Below are positions 48,577-56,918 of a stretch of DNA of 64,000 bases, piece by piece. The DNA comes from an uncultured Pontibacter sp. GTDB lineage: Bacteria > Bacteroidota > Bacteroidia > Cytophagales > Hymenobacteraceae. Under the pieces are notes generated by a model. That model was not told where the DNA came from. It saw nothing but the letters and a program-made list of their open reading frames with translations, and ran no database searches. Every line of letters begins with the position of its first letter. The first letter of the stretch is position 1. The position numbers and the translations under genes are program-made. The stretch lies in NCBI RefSeq assembly GCF_947499215.1, contig NZ_CANMNI010000003.1, forward strand, positions 682,001-746,000. The letters are read 5' to 3'.

Positions 48577-49473
48577 ATGAAGTATAAGCAGCTGGGAACA
48601 TCCGACTTGAAGATAAGCGAAATCGGTTTTGGGTGCATGTCGCTGGGAACGAGCCACGAAGACAATGTAAAACTCCTGCACCGGGCACTGGACCAAGGTA
48701 TAAATTTCTTTGACACAGCTGATCTGTATGACAAAGGTGCCAATGAGGAGACAGTGGGGAGGGCCTTTGCCGGTATGCGCGATAAGGTGATCATCGCGAC
48801 CAAGGTCGGCAACCAGTGGCGGCCCGATGGCAGCGGCTGGGACTGGAACCCAAGCAAGCGCTACATCCTGCAGGCTGTGGAAGCCAGTTTGAAGCGACTC
48901 CAAACCGACTACATCGACCTCTACCAGTTGCACGGCGGCACCATCGATGATCCGATCGACGAAACCATCGAGGCGTTTGAGCAGCTCAAGCAAGAGGGCA
49001 AGATCCGGCACTACGGCATCTCGTCCATCCGGCCCAACGTGATCAGGGAGTATGTGGAGCGCTCGAACATAGCCAGCGTGATGTTACAATACAGCCTTCT
49101 CGACCGACGGCCCGAGGAGGAGGTGCTGGGCCTGCTGCAGAAGCAAGGTATAGGCGTGCTGGCACGGGGCAGTCTGGCGCAGGGACTGCTGGCGGGTAAG
49201 CCGGCCAAGGCCTATCTGGGCTATACCTTAGAAGAAGTAGAAAAAGCGGCGCAAGCCGTGAAGACAGTAGCAGGGGCGAAGCGTCAAACGGCCGAAGTGG
49301 CCCTGCGCTATACCTTGCACCACTCTGCAGTCAGTATGGCGGTGTTAGGTATACGCACTAGCGAGCAGTTGGAGGAGGCGCTGCAGGCTGGTAAGAGCGC
49401 TCCACTGTCGGCTGAAGAAATAAAGGCGCTGCAGACGGTGCTGCCCGCTAACCGCTATGAGCAGCACCGCTAG
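48577..49473 (+). CDS. Aldo/keto reductase
   Basis: NADPH-dependent oxidoreductase, 298 residues. Catalytic tetrad: Asp and Tyr in FFDTADLYDKG, Lys in IIATKVGNQW, His in LYQLHGG. The C-terminal LGIRTSEQLEEALQAG is the cofactor-phosphate binding segment. The substrate is unknown. Single gene, divergent from maoC and convergent with the outer-membrane-like protein gene five bases away. Confidence 0.94.
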   Translation: MKYKQLGTSDLKISEIGFGCMSLGTSHEDNVKLLHRALDQGINFFDTADLYDKGANEETVGRAFAGMRDKVIIATKVGNQWRPDGSGWDWNPSKRYILQAVEASLKRLQTDYIDLYQLHGGTIDDPIDETIEAFEQLKQEGKIRHYGISSIRPNVIREYVERSNIASVMLQYSLLDRRPEEEVLGLLQKQGIGVLARGSLAQGLLAGKPAKAYLGYTLEEVEKAAQAVKTVAGAKRQTAEVALRYTLHHSAVSMAVLGIRTSEQLEEALQAGKSAPLSAEEIKALQTVLPANRYEQHR

Positions 49474-49478
49474 TAGTG

Positions 49479-50198
49479 CTATCTGGAAATGGGAATACCC
49501 ACAGACAGGTTAATGCGCAGACCGCTCCAGCTTGGCTGTATTGTTTCGTTGTTGCTGTTTTTTACAAGTTGCTGGTCTAGTTCGCCCGGCACATGGAACG
49601 GATAGTTGGTATCAATAAAATAGCCCAAGGACAGGGTAGTTGGCATGTTCATCAAAGGATACTGCAAACCCACGAATGGCTTCAGTCCCAGTCCATAGGA
49701 GTTAAACTTGTCTTCGCTGCTTTCGACCTCGTCTTCGATGCGGGTATAGCTTTGCAGCTTCAGGGTACTCATCAGCATATGCAGTTCTGCGCCGGCAATA
49801 TAGCTGAACTTCGTCTCTTTGATGGCTTGGTGGTGGTAAAACAAACCGCCGAAAGTATTGTAATTGACAGGCGTATCCATTCTAAACTCACCGGAATAGT
49901 CCGCATAAGCTACCCGTCCGCCGGTAGACCCGTGCTCCATAAAAAAGCCGATGCGGGACTGGTCCCCTAAATCCGATACGACATTGAATCCAAACTGAAA
50001 ATAGGAGCCAAAGGTATCGGTGGCCTTTACATTTATATCGGTATTTGCGATCACTGTCTGCTGCAGCTCCTTCATCGACTGCATGCTAAAGGTGCCGAAG
50101 CCCAAACGCGGCTCTAGATATACGGTAGACTGAGCCATGGCTGCGCTGGCAGAAAGCAGTAGACAGGCCACCAGCAGATATTTTTTGATGTATGACAT
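49479..50198 (-). CDS. Exported beta-barrel-like protein, unknown function
   Basis: 239 residues with signal peptide MSYIKKYLLVACLLLSASAA ending at MAQ. The mature part is made of alternating amphipathic strands (VYLEPRLGFGTFSM, FGSYFQFGFNVVSD, LGLKPFVGLQYPLM, LRINLSVGIPISR) and ends on a strand with an Arg, in the manner of small outer-membrane barrels. No specific family recognised. It starts four bases after the 590-residue lipoprotein gene, so the two form an operon. Confidence 0.75.
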   Translation of the reverse strand: MSYIKKYLLVACLLLSASAAMAQSTVYLEPRLGFGTFSMQSMKELQQTVIANTDINVKATDTFGSYFQFGFNVVSDLGDQSRIGFFMEHGSTGGRVAYADYSGEFRMDTPVNYNTFGGLFYHHQAIKETKFSYIAGAELHMLMSTLKLQSYTRIEDEVESSEDKFNSYGLGLKPFVGLQYPLMNMPTTLSLGYFIDTNYPFHVPGELDQQLVKNSNNETIQPSWSGLRINLSVGIPISR

Positions 50199-50202
50199 GG
50201 CC

Positions 50203-52032
50203 TTATAAGTTTAAATAGCGGTTACCTGAATAAAGCGTGTTGTTGTAAATGAAGACAGGGGTGCCATCCGACACTTCAAGTTTTCTGAGTAGTTCTCCCG
50301 TGCTGCTGTTGTAGATGTACAATTGGTTATAAAAGACGCCGTAGAGATTACCCGTCACAGGATCGGTATAAGCTTCATACAAATCCTTCTCTGTTTGAAG
50401 CGTTCTCTGGAGGGAGCCATCCGTAGTAGAGTAAAAGGATATGGTTGTCCCTGATGAAGTATAGAAAAGCGGGTTGGTAGTGTGATACTTCAGAGTGTTC
50501 GCCTCCAAATTTGGTATAGGCAGTTGCTTCCAAGTGCCATTGCTCTGCTCCACATGCACTTTGTCCGAAACGTTTATTGTTTTGCCATCCGGACTGATAG
50601 TGGAATAGCCATAATACAGGTCTGACTCCACAGCTGTAACGACCTTTTTCTGTGTCATGTCAATTACATAAGCCATGTCGACAATATCTGGGCTGCCGTC
50701 AGCGTTGCGCGCGCGCAGGATGAGTCGGTTGGTATTGCTCACCCCATCCAGCATGCTAAATTCATAAAACTCCTCTGGCAGCAATTCGTGCAGATAGTAG
50801 CTTTCCAGCGTCTGCAGCGTGACAGGGTCTAATTTGTGGATGGCAGTGTTTAGGATGCTATACATTATCTTGCCATCCTGAGATACAACGTTCTGCTTTT
50901 CGCTGCCGAATTGCTTAAACATGACATTCCGCTGCTCCACGACATGGCGCGTAGCCGCATCCACTACCTTGATGTAGTCTCTGTCGGCAAAATAGAGTCT
51001 TCCGGTTGAAGGCTTGGCGAACAGTCTCTCTACTTCCTGCGGTCCCCAAGGTGCGCCTAAGCCGGGCAGCATGGCATAGTCTACCAAATATCTTGCATTG
51101 GGTGCCGGATAGGCTTTGGGGTAGATCGCCAGTGTTGCATGCATATCCTCTCCGAACACGGTCGCAGGGATTGTCACAATAGTATCCTGTGGATTGGAAA
51201 TGGTTAGAATCGAATTGAAATTCAGGGTCAGCTCATACCTGTCGAAATTGGTGTAGAAAGGGGTTGAACTGAAAACGACTTTCAAATCATTGTCATGGGT
51301 GATGGAACTGCTCAGCACATGCGGTTTCGGGTAGAAGAATGGGACTGAATTGCTGAGCAGGTCATAGTAATACCCGTTCACACGCGTGACCACCCAGTAC
51401 AAAACCTGATCTCCCAGATAGTCTCTGTCGTACCAAGTGGTCTGGTTCTTATCCGTAATGGAGCCCACAACCACACCACTGAATTGACCCGGGTAGTGCC
51501 GCAGGATTTCATACTTAATGAAGCCGGTTCCGGTGTACTTTTTCCATTCCAGCTTCAGGCTGCCATCTTCGGCTTTTACACTGGTGAGCGTAACAGGCTT
51601 TGGGGTTGTGTTATCGATGTATACCACCCATGTCCGGTATACCTGAACCCCCTCTGCCCCCGCCTTGTCTGCCAGACTGCCTGTGCCGGAATTACCCACC
51701 ACATTCAGCTGCAGTTTGTAATAGCCATCGGCAAAGTCATAGGTCGGAAGCTGGCGCTGCCCTGTAGCTGACGTGCTAGTGCCCAGCGATTTATTCCCTA
51801 GCAGAAGTTCGATAGAATGGATGGTGCGCCCCGGGAGAGAAACGCTGTATTTCAGATTGACAGATCCGCGCAGCATCAAGGTGTCTTGCTCCAAGAAGTC
51901 ATCTAGCTGGATGTCGCCTGTTACTTCGAAGTGAGGGTCTACCTCCTCAAAATGGCTGCCCGATGGGCCGTAGTCGCAGGAAAGAAATAGGCACGGGATG
52001 ATCCCGAGCAGCAGGCGTAAAAGTTGCTTCAT
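50203..52032 (-). CDS. Large lipoprotein with propeller-like repeats, unknown function
   Basis: 609 residues from MKQLLRLLLGIIPCL, with lipobox LFLSC; an ATG at 52074 lies before the signal peptide. The N-terminal third has Ig/fibronectin-like strands (IHSIELLLGNKSLG, KPVTLTSVKAEDGSLKLEWKK). The C-terminal half shows YncE-like propeller features (RLYFADRDYIKVVDAATRHV, YSTISPDGKTINVSDKV, LYIYNSSTGELLRKL). It is probably surface- or periplasm-exposed. In an operon with the following barrel-like protein. Function unknown. Confidence 0.75.
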   Translation of the reverse strand: MKQLLRLLLGIIPCLFLSCDYGPSGSHFEEVDPHFEVTGDIQLDDFLEQDTLMLRGSVNLKYSVSLPGRTIHSIELLLGNKSLGTSTSATGQRQLPTYDFADGYYKLQLNVVGNSGTGSLADKAGAEGVQVYRTWVVYIDNTTPKPVTLTSVKAEDGSLKLEWKKYTGTGFIKYEILRHYPGQFSGVVVGSITDKNQTTWYDRDYLGDQVLYWVVTRVNGYYYDLLSNSVPFFYPKPHVLSSSITHDNDLKVVFSSTPFYTNFDRYELTLNFNSILTISNPQDTIVTIPATVFGEDMHATLAIYPKAYPAPNARYLVDYAMLPGLGAPWGPQEVERLFAKPSTGRLYFADRDYIKVVDAATRHVVEQRNVMFKQFGSEKQNVVSQDGKIMYSILNTAIHKLDPVTLQTLESYYLHELLPEEFYEFSMLDGVSNTNRLILRARNADGSPDIVDMAYVIDMTQKKVVTAVESDLYYGYSTISPDGKTINVSDKVHVEQSNGTWKQLPIPNLEANTLKYHTTNPLFYTSSGTTISFYSTTDGSLQRTLQTEKDLYEAYTDPVTGNLYGVFYNQLYIYNSSTGELLRKLEVSDGTPVFIYNNTLYSGNRYLNL

Positions 52033-52074
52033 AGGCAAAGGTTGGAAATTAACACAGGGTATAGGAAATGGCAA

Positions 52075-52527
52075 ATATACAGGACGGCTTCAAATATTAA
52101 GCATTAGAAATAAGAAATATTGTGCTTGAAACAGCATGGTACTGAAGCGACTAGGTATACCCAATGTCGTCAATGCAGAGGATTGAATGGCTCTTCGGGA
52201 TTGGGAAATCAGTAAGAGCAGTAAGACACCCCTGTGGTCCCCTCAAGGGCAGGGCCGTTTCATTCTAGCGAATTCTCCCCTTGAGGGGAGCGCAGAGGGG
52301 TGTTTACAGTTGTGGGTGAATTTAAATTTGCCACTTATTGGTAATCTAACTCCGAATCTACACCCCTATAATCCCCTCAAGGGGATAGTTTAAACAGTAC
52401 TGCCTAAGTATAGGAGGTATAAGAGAGTAGGCCCGAACCAAAACAAAAAAGCAGCAAACCGGAATGGCCTGCTGCTTTTCATTTTGCTATGTGGGCTATA
52501 CCTGCCGAAGGGGCAGGGCCGGTACAT
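52075..52527. repeat. Intergenic region with CCCCTCAAGGGG repeats
   Basis: About 450 bases without a gene. Three related elements of the type CACCCCTnTnnTCCCCTCAAGGGG occur at roughly 52228-52250, 52263-52303 (inverted orientation) and 52361-52388. Another copy lies near 40344. A terminator follows at 52447-52479. Confidence 0.65.
52447..52479 (-). terminator. Terminator of the Lys-rich small protein gene
   Basis: AAAAGCAGCA (52447-52456) pairs with TGCTGCTTTT (52470-52479), followed on the minus strand by TT. It lies downstream of the small gene at 52528-52635. Confidence 0.8.
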
Positions 52528-52635
52528 CTAATCGTAGCTTTTCTTTTTCTTGTCTAGTTTAGCCGCCTGCTTTTCCTTTGGAGTTTTGGCTGGCTTTTTC
52601 TTTACATCCTTTTTTGCGTCTTGTGACTTTGCCAT
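52528..52635 (-). CDS. Lysine-rich 35-residue protein
   Basis: ATG at 52633-52635, TAG at 52528-52530. The peptide starts MAKSQDAKKDVKKKPAKTP, and nearly half of its residues are Lys. Similar tiny Lys/Ala-rich proteins with KTPKEK are common in Bacteroidota. Composition suggests nucleic-acid binding, but that is inference. A clear terminator follows it. Confidence 0.6.
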   Translation of the reverse strand: MAKSQDAKKDVKKKPAKTPKEKQAAKLDKKKKSYD

Positions 52636-52738
52636 AGGTATAGGGATTAAGTGTATCGAAAGATACGGTTTTTCGTGAAGAAAAGTGCACCCAGTTCCTT
52701 GTTAAAAAGAAGCGTCATGCAGTCCGTTTTGGAATAAT

Positions 52739-53503
52739 TTATTGCTGATTCTCCTGAGAGATTCGGGGTTTGCCCAGTTTTTTCTGCCAAAAAGATGAAA
52801 GCGTGTTAAATGCCATCTCACTGAATATCCCTTCTGCCAGCACTTGGTTGTGTTCCACTATGCGGTAGCGGACCGGGAAAACGATCTTATCAGAAACTTT
52901 TATAAAATCATACTCATCCCCGAAGCGCTCATAGGCGCCGGTATCAGGGTTGGGGGAAGAAGACGTAATTACCTGTCCTTTTTTATTCACGAACAGGTCC
53001 AAGCGCATGGCTGGGGACTGGCTGTTATGCACCCGCACCATGTCGAGTTGCTGGCCTTTGTAAGGGTAAGTGCCCAAGTAGGTATAGCGAGCCTCCGGCG
53101 CGTTGAGCAGGTATAGAAAATGAAAGAATACAGACCTCTTGAGCGCATCATGGACCGTCTTGTTTTCCTGTTCTGATAGGGTTGGCTGCTGTATGGCTGT
53201 GCTCACCATTGTCGTGTCGGCTCCTGACACGTCCAGTCGTACGATGTGAGGTTGGCGCAGGTCCACATACCAATGCTGCCTCACCCGAACGGTATCTTGC
53301 TCCCGGTAGGCCTCCCGCGTTAAGGTATAGGTCATGAAGTCGATCTGACCTAGCGCTTTGCGGCCACCCAGTGCTTTGATCATGCGCGCTTTCACCAAGC
53401 TGGCCTTGCGCTCAGCTGTCTTCGACGGGGTAGTGCTTTGAGCAAACGAAGCAGGAGCGGAGATAACAAAGCAAAAGCCTAAGGCAGCTAACAGTTTCTT
53501 CAT
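52739..53503 (-). CDS. Exported protein, possibly LolA/outer-membrane lipoprotein-sorting-like
   Basis: 254 residues with a signal peptide ending at SFAQS. Strand-rich mature part: ALGGRKALGQIDFMTYTLTRE, YVDLRQPHIVRLDVSG, DMVRVHNSQSPAMRLDLFV, KIVFPVRYRIVEHNQVL. The order of a leading helix then strands carrying LDLFVNKKG recalls LolA-like folds seen in periplasmic proteins, but I would not name a function. It starts five bases before the end of the 107-residue gene upstream, so it is in one operon with it. Confidence 0.65.
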   Translation of the reverse strand: MKKLLAALGFCFVISAPASFAQSTTPSKTAERKASLVKARMIKALGGRKALGQIDFMTYTLTREAYREQDTVRVRQHWYVDLRQPHIVRLDVSGADTTMVSTAIQQPTLSEQENKTVHDALKRSVFFHFLYLLNAPEARYTYLGTYPYKGQQLDMVRVHNSQSPAMRLDLFVNKKGQVITSSSPNPDTGAYERFGDEYDFIKVSDKIVFPVRYRIVEHNQVLAEGIFSEMAFNTLSSFWQKKLGKPRISQENQQ

Positions 53504-53508
53504 AAAAG

Positions 53509-53832
53509 TTAAGAATAATGCACCTCCAGTTCATCTGTTTCCAAGCCGAAAGCAATGCCCCGTAGCAGAATCTTGGCGTTGGGGTGGGAGGGATCGCTCA
53601 GGTCCTGTTCTATTTCCGTGATCGAGGTTTTCATGTCGTCGCCGGCGAAGAAGCGGAACCAGAGCCGCTTGCTGCTCTCCACTTCCTCCTCGTCGTCCAC
53701 ATCCTCATCCGCCATAAGCTGCAGCTCCATCTCCCGTAGCCGCCCGATGAGCGTGTCCAAGTCTATCGCACTGTCGAGGTACTGGCCGAATAATTGGCGG
53801 GCCATGGGGGTGTAGTGAGCTTGTTTGGTCAT
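53509..53832 (-). CDS. Small acidic protein, unknown function
   Basis: 107 residues from MTKQAHYTPMARQLF; an ATG at 53904 would add 24 residues that do not look coding. Helical and acidic (LGRLREMELQLMADEDVDDEEEVESSK type stretch). No family recognised. It lies between the FUSC-like gene (76 bases upstream) and the LolA-like gene (five bases downstream). Confidence 0.55.
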   Translation of the reverse strand: MTKQAHYTPMARQLFGQYLDSAIDLDTLIGRLREMELQLMADEDVDDEEEVESSKRLWFRFFAGDDMKTSITEIEQDLSDPSHPNAKILLRGIAFGLETDELEVHYS

Positions 53833-53908
53833 GGTGTGTATCGCAAAGATTGTCGGGTGCAAGTTACGCTTTAAAGCCATTATACTTTGCCTGTTTCCTC
53901 TCAAAGGA

Positions 53909-56134
53909 TCAGGCCAGTTCCTTCACCGCTTGCTTCAGGTTGCCAGAAATGGTGTGCAGCCACTTCAGCTGATCCGAGATCAGGCGGGCCTCCTTCAGGT
54001 TTTTCAGAAAGCTGGGCTCGATGGGTTTGTAATTGGCCCCGGCCAGCTGACGGGTGCGGATGGCGACCAGCTCGTTATACCTACCCTCCAGCTGTCCGTA
54101 GGCCTCCACCAGCTCTTCCTTGGCCACTTCTTCTGCCTGTGTCTCCTGTTGCAGCGTTTGCAGGGCCTGCGCCAGATTGGCGTCTATCGATTTGATGATC
54201 AGGTCGAAGTGCTCCGAGGCGGCCTCGGCGTTGTTATCCCGGATAAAGGTGCCCAGTGCCGCCGCAGCCGCCAGAAAGGTATGGTTCAAGCCGACTATCT
54301 TGTAGATCCGCATCGGGTGCTGCTGCCTCGATTTCGGCTCCTGACTCATCCGCTGGAAAGCCGCGTTCAGGTTGCCCATCTGCAGGAAAGCCTCTTTTCG
54401 GGCGAGTTTGTAGGCTGTGGTGTTCTGCGTTTTGTGTTGGTTGTAGCGGTCAATCTCAGCCAGGTAGTTGCGGTTGGCGTGCAGGGCCTTCACAATCTGG
54501 CTCTTGATACTCAGCGACTCCCACGAGGGCCACAAAAAGGAGATGGCACCCATGGCAATGGCGGCTCCCGTCAAGGTATCGATCACCCGGTACTGGATCA
54601 CGTCGAAGGCATCCGGGGTGATGAGGGCGTAGATAAAAATGACGCCGGTGGTAACGAAGATAGAGGAGGTGCGGTAGTTTCGCTGGATAAAAGCGAAGGA
54701 GAGAACCAGCGACACAAAGGCCAGCGCGCCATATAGATAAACGTTCCGCACCGAGAGCACCACCACGGCAGCCACGGCGGCACCGATCAGGGTACCGTAG
54801 AGCCGGTGCTTCGAGCGCTCTTTGGTCAGGGTATAGCCGGGCCGCATGATCACCACAATGGTGAGCAGTATCCAGTAGGCGTTCTGGAATGGGAAGAGGA
54901 TGCCCAGCACATAGCCCAGCAGCATGGCAATGGTCACGCGGGCGGCATGCTTAAAAATGGGCGATTGGGACGTGAAGTTCTCCCGCAGGATACGGATATC
55001 GTAATCCTGCTGGGTGATAAACTGCCGGCTTTCCCTGCTTTGGATGCCAATGCTCTGCTGTCCCTCCAAATCTTGGTATACCCGCTCGATGGCCTGTATC
55101 TTTTGCAGCAGCTTTTCCTCGTAGTCCAGCAGGTTGTGGAGCAGCAGCGCACCCTCCCGCGCCTGTGGCAGTTTCAGTTCCTCCACATAGTGCCGGATGC
55201 TGTCGTGGCATTTTTCCAGCAATGGCTCCAAGTCTTTGCCCGCTGAAAGGGCAGTGCCCAGCTGCATGCTTTCGGCCAGTTCGTCCAGCTTGCGCGACAG
55301 CTCAAAAACCAGTTTGATGAAGGGCCGCAACACCCTGCCGTAGTCCCGGAACAGCTCCTTTGCCCGCTCGTAATTGGCCGGGTTGGCAAGCGACAGTTCC
55401 AGTATGTCGATCAGCTCGATGAAGATCAGGAGCTGCCTGCGGTGGTAGTTGGAGGTGCCGGTGCTTTGCCTTTCGCTCAGGAGCACCTCGCGCAAGGCCT
55501 CGTGTATCTCGTTCAGCTTCACCTGCAGGTTGTAGAGCTCCTTCTGCAGGGCCTCCGCGTCTTGGCGCTCCATCGCCAGCTTGCCGCGTAGCTGTATGTA
55601 GCGGGCCGTCTGTTGCAGACAGTCGATCAAAAGGTTTTCGGTCTGCCGCCTTTGCAGCAGCCGGTGGAAAATAACAGAGAGCAGCAGCGCCCACAGGCCG
55701 CCTGTCCCGATCAGCAGGCCGTGTATAAAAATATCGGCACCGGTATGCGCATGTACAAAGCTCAGCACAATGGCCATCAGTCCCGCAAAAGAAACCAGCG
55801 AGGCCCGGAAGCCATACACGGAAATAAAGGAAATGGAGAACACCAGCACCGCCAGTACCGGAAGCAGCAGGTAGAGACTGCCCGAGGCCAAGCCGATGGC
55901 CATACTTGCCAGCATGGCGATGGCCGCCGAAACCAGTATACCTATGGTTTTGTGTTTTCTGCTGCCCGGCACGTCGCTCCCCGAGGCCAGCACCACCCCA
56001 ATGGCCATGCTCAGGAAGTAGGTTACTTGCCCGAGCCACAGCCCCAGCAGCACCGGCACGGCGGCCCCGAACGTGATCACGAGTGCCTTTACAAAGTCGG
56101 TGCTCCGGATAAATTGTCTCAGCGCTTGCAGCAT
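53909..56134 (-). CDS. FUSC-family inner-membrane protein (YccS-like)
   Basis: 741 residues. Two blocks of about six membrane helices (about 15-155 and 395-520) flank a long soluble helical region and end in a helical cytoplasmic tail, the layout of FUSC/YccS/YhfK proteins. The second block has the FUSC-type PFQNAYWILLTIVVIMRPGY and DRLYGTLIG-like (KHRLYGTLIGAAVAAVVVL) sequence. Members are related to aromatic acid or fusaric acid efflux components. No periplasmic partner gene is adjacent, so a transport role remains inferred. Confidence 0.9.
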   Translation of the reverse strand: MLQALRQFIRSTDFVKALVITFGAAVPVLLGLWLGQVTYFLSMAIGVVLASGSDVPGSRKHKTIGILVSAAIAMLASMAIGLASGSLYLLLPVLAVLVFSISFISVYGFRASLVSFAGLMAIVLSFVHAHTGADIFIHGLLIGTGGLWALLLSVIFHRLLQRRQTENLLIDCLQQTARYIQLRGKLAMERQDAEALQKELYNLQVKLNEIHEALREVLLSERQSTGTSNYHRRQLLIFIELIDILELSLANPANYERAKELFRDYGRVLRPFIKLVFELSRKLDELAESMQLGTALSAGKDLEPLLEKCHDSIRHYVEELKLPQAREGALLLHNLLDYEEKLLQKIQAIERVYQDLEGQQSIGIQSRESRQFITQQDYDIRILRENFTSQSPIFKHAARVTIAMLLGYVLGILFPFQNAYWILLTIVVIMRPGYTLTKERSKHRLYGTLIGAAVAAVVVLSVRNVYLYGALAFVSLVLSFAFIQRNYRTSSIFVTTGVIFIYALITPDAFDVIQYRVIDTLTGAAIAMGAISFLWPSWESLSIKSQIVKALHANRNYLAEIDRYNQHKTQNTTAYKLARKEAFLQMGNLNAAFQRMSQEPKSRQQHPMRIYKIVGLNHTFLAAAAALGTFIRDNNAEAASEHFDLIIKSIDANLAQALQTLQQETQAEEVAKEELVEAYGQLEGRYNELVAIRTRQLAGANYKPIEPSFLKNLKEARLISDQLKWLHTISGNLKQAVKELA

Positions 56135-56204
56135 ACCACAAAGGTACGGGATGTGTGGGCGCGAAGTAGATTCTGGCGGGATTAAATTGAGATACCGAGC
56201 TGGG

Positions 56205-56603
56205 TTATTGAATAAGCGCCCGCTCCTTCAGCCAGTCGAAAATGATCTGGTCGACGGGCGACACGGCCGCTCTGTCCTGATAGGTCAGCCACACCACTTC
56301 TTCTATTTCGCTGGCGGCGGCGATCGTGCCCGTGTAGGCGCCGGTATAGCAGGTCATCTGCACCTGCACCTCCTCCGGATGGCTGTCGGCCTGTGCCTGA
56401 AATATACCTAGGAAGCGGGTGCTGTCCTCGATCAGGGAAACGCTGAGCTCTTCGTTAATTTCCCGCGACAACGCCTCAAAGTCGCTCTCTCCCTGTTCCC
56501 GTTTCCCGCCGGGGAAATAGTATTTGGTTCTGCCCTTGCTGCGGGTGCTCAGTATTTTGCCGTCTCGGATTTCGATCCAAGCGAGTTTGTCGATGATGTG
56601 CAT
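56205..56603 (-). CDS. Nudix hydrolase
   Basis: 132 residues from MHIIDKLAWIEIRDG. The Nudix box is complete: GGKREQGESDFEALSREINEEL, i.e. G-x5-E-x7-R-E-x2-E-E. It hydrolyses nucleoside diphosphates linked to another moiety; the specific substrate is unknown. It is the last GC-normal gene before the AT-rich island. Confidence 0.93.
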   Translation of the reverse strand: MHIIDKLAWIEIRDGKILSTRSKGRTKYYFPGGKREQGESDFEALSREINEELSVSLIEDSTRFLGIFQAQADSHPEEVQVQMTCYTGAYTGTIAAASEIEEVVWLTYQDRAAVSPVDQIIFDWLKERALIQ

Positions 56604-56612
56604 GGGAGGCAA

Positions 56613-56918
56613 AGATAGGGAAGGGGATTACAAATCTCTATAACCGCCTTTGAAGACTTCGTTTACATGCCAAGTGGTGAAATCGGGGTTAGGGTAGAAG
56701 GCTTTCTTTTGAGGAGGGTTAATGGATTTACCGTGGTGCTGGAGTAGCTATGAATTAGCATTTGTCTCCTAAATATTCAATTAAAATGTTAAAATATGAG
56801 TTAACAAGATTGGGATTAACATTACTGTATTAACGTATTTATATATTTTGTTTTGGTTATACTAAATATATGTTTTAACATTATGTTTGAAAACTAACTT
56901 ATAACTAGTGATAGATAT
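56613..56918. other. Island boundary region
   Basis: About 300 bases between the Nudix gene and the helicase gene, in which base composition falls sharply towards AT. No tRNA, integrase or obvious direct repeat is seen here. It presumably contains the promoter of the helicase operon. Confidence 0.5.

Noticed and set aside
53825-54736. A 303-codon open frame antisense to the FUSC-family gene
   Set aside because: Overlaps a well-supported membrane protein; its Gly/Leu/Arg-rich translation has no recognisable motif.
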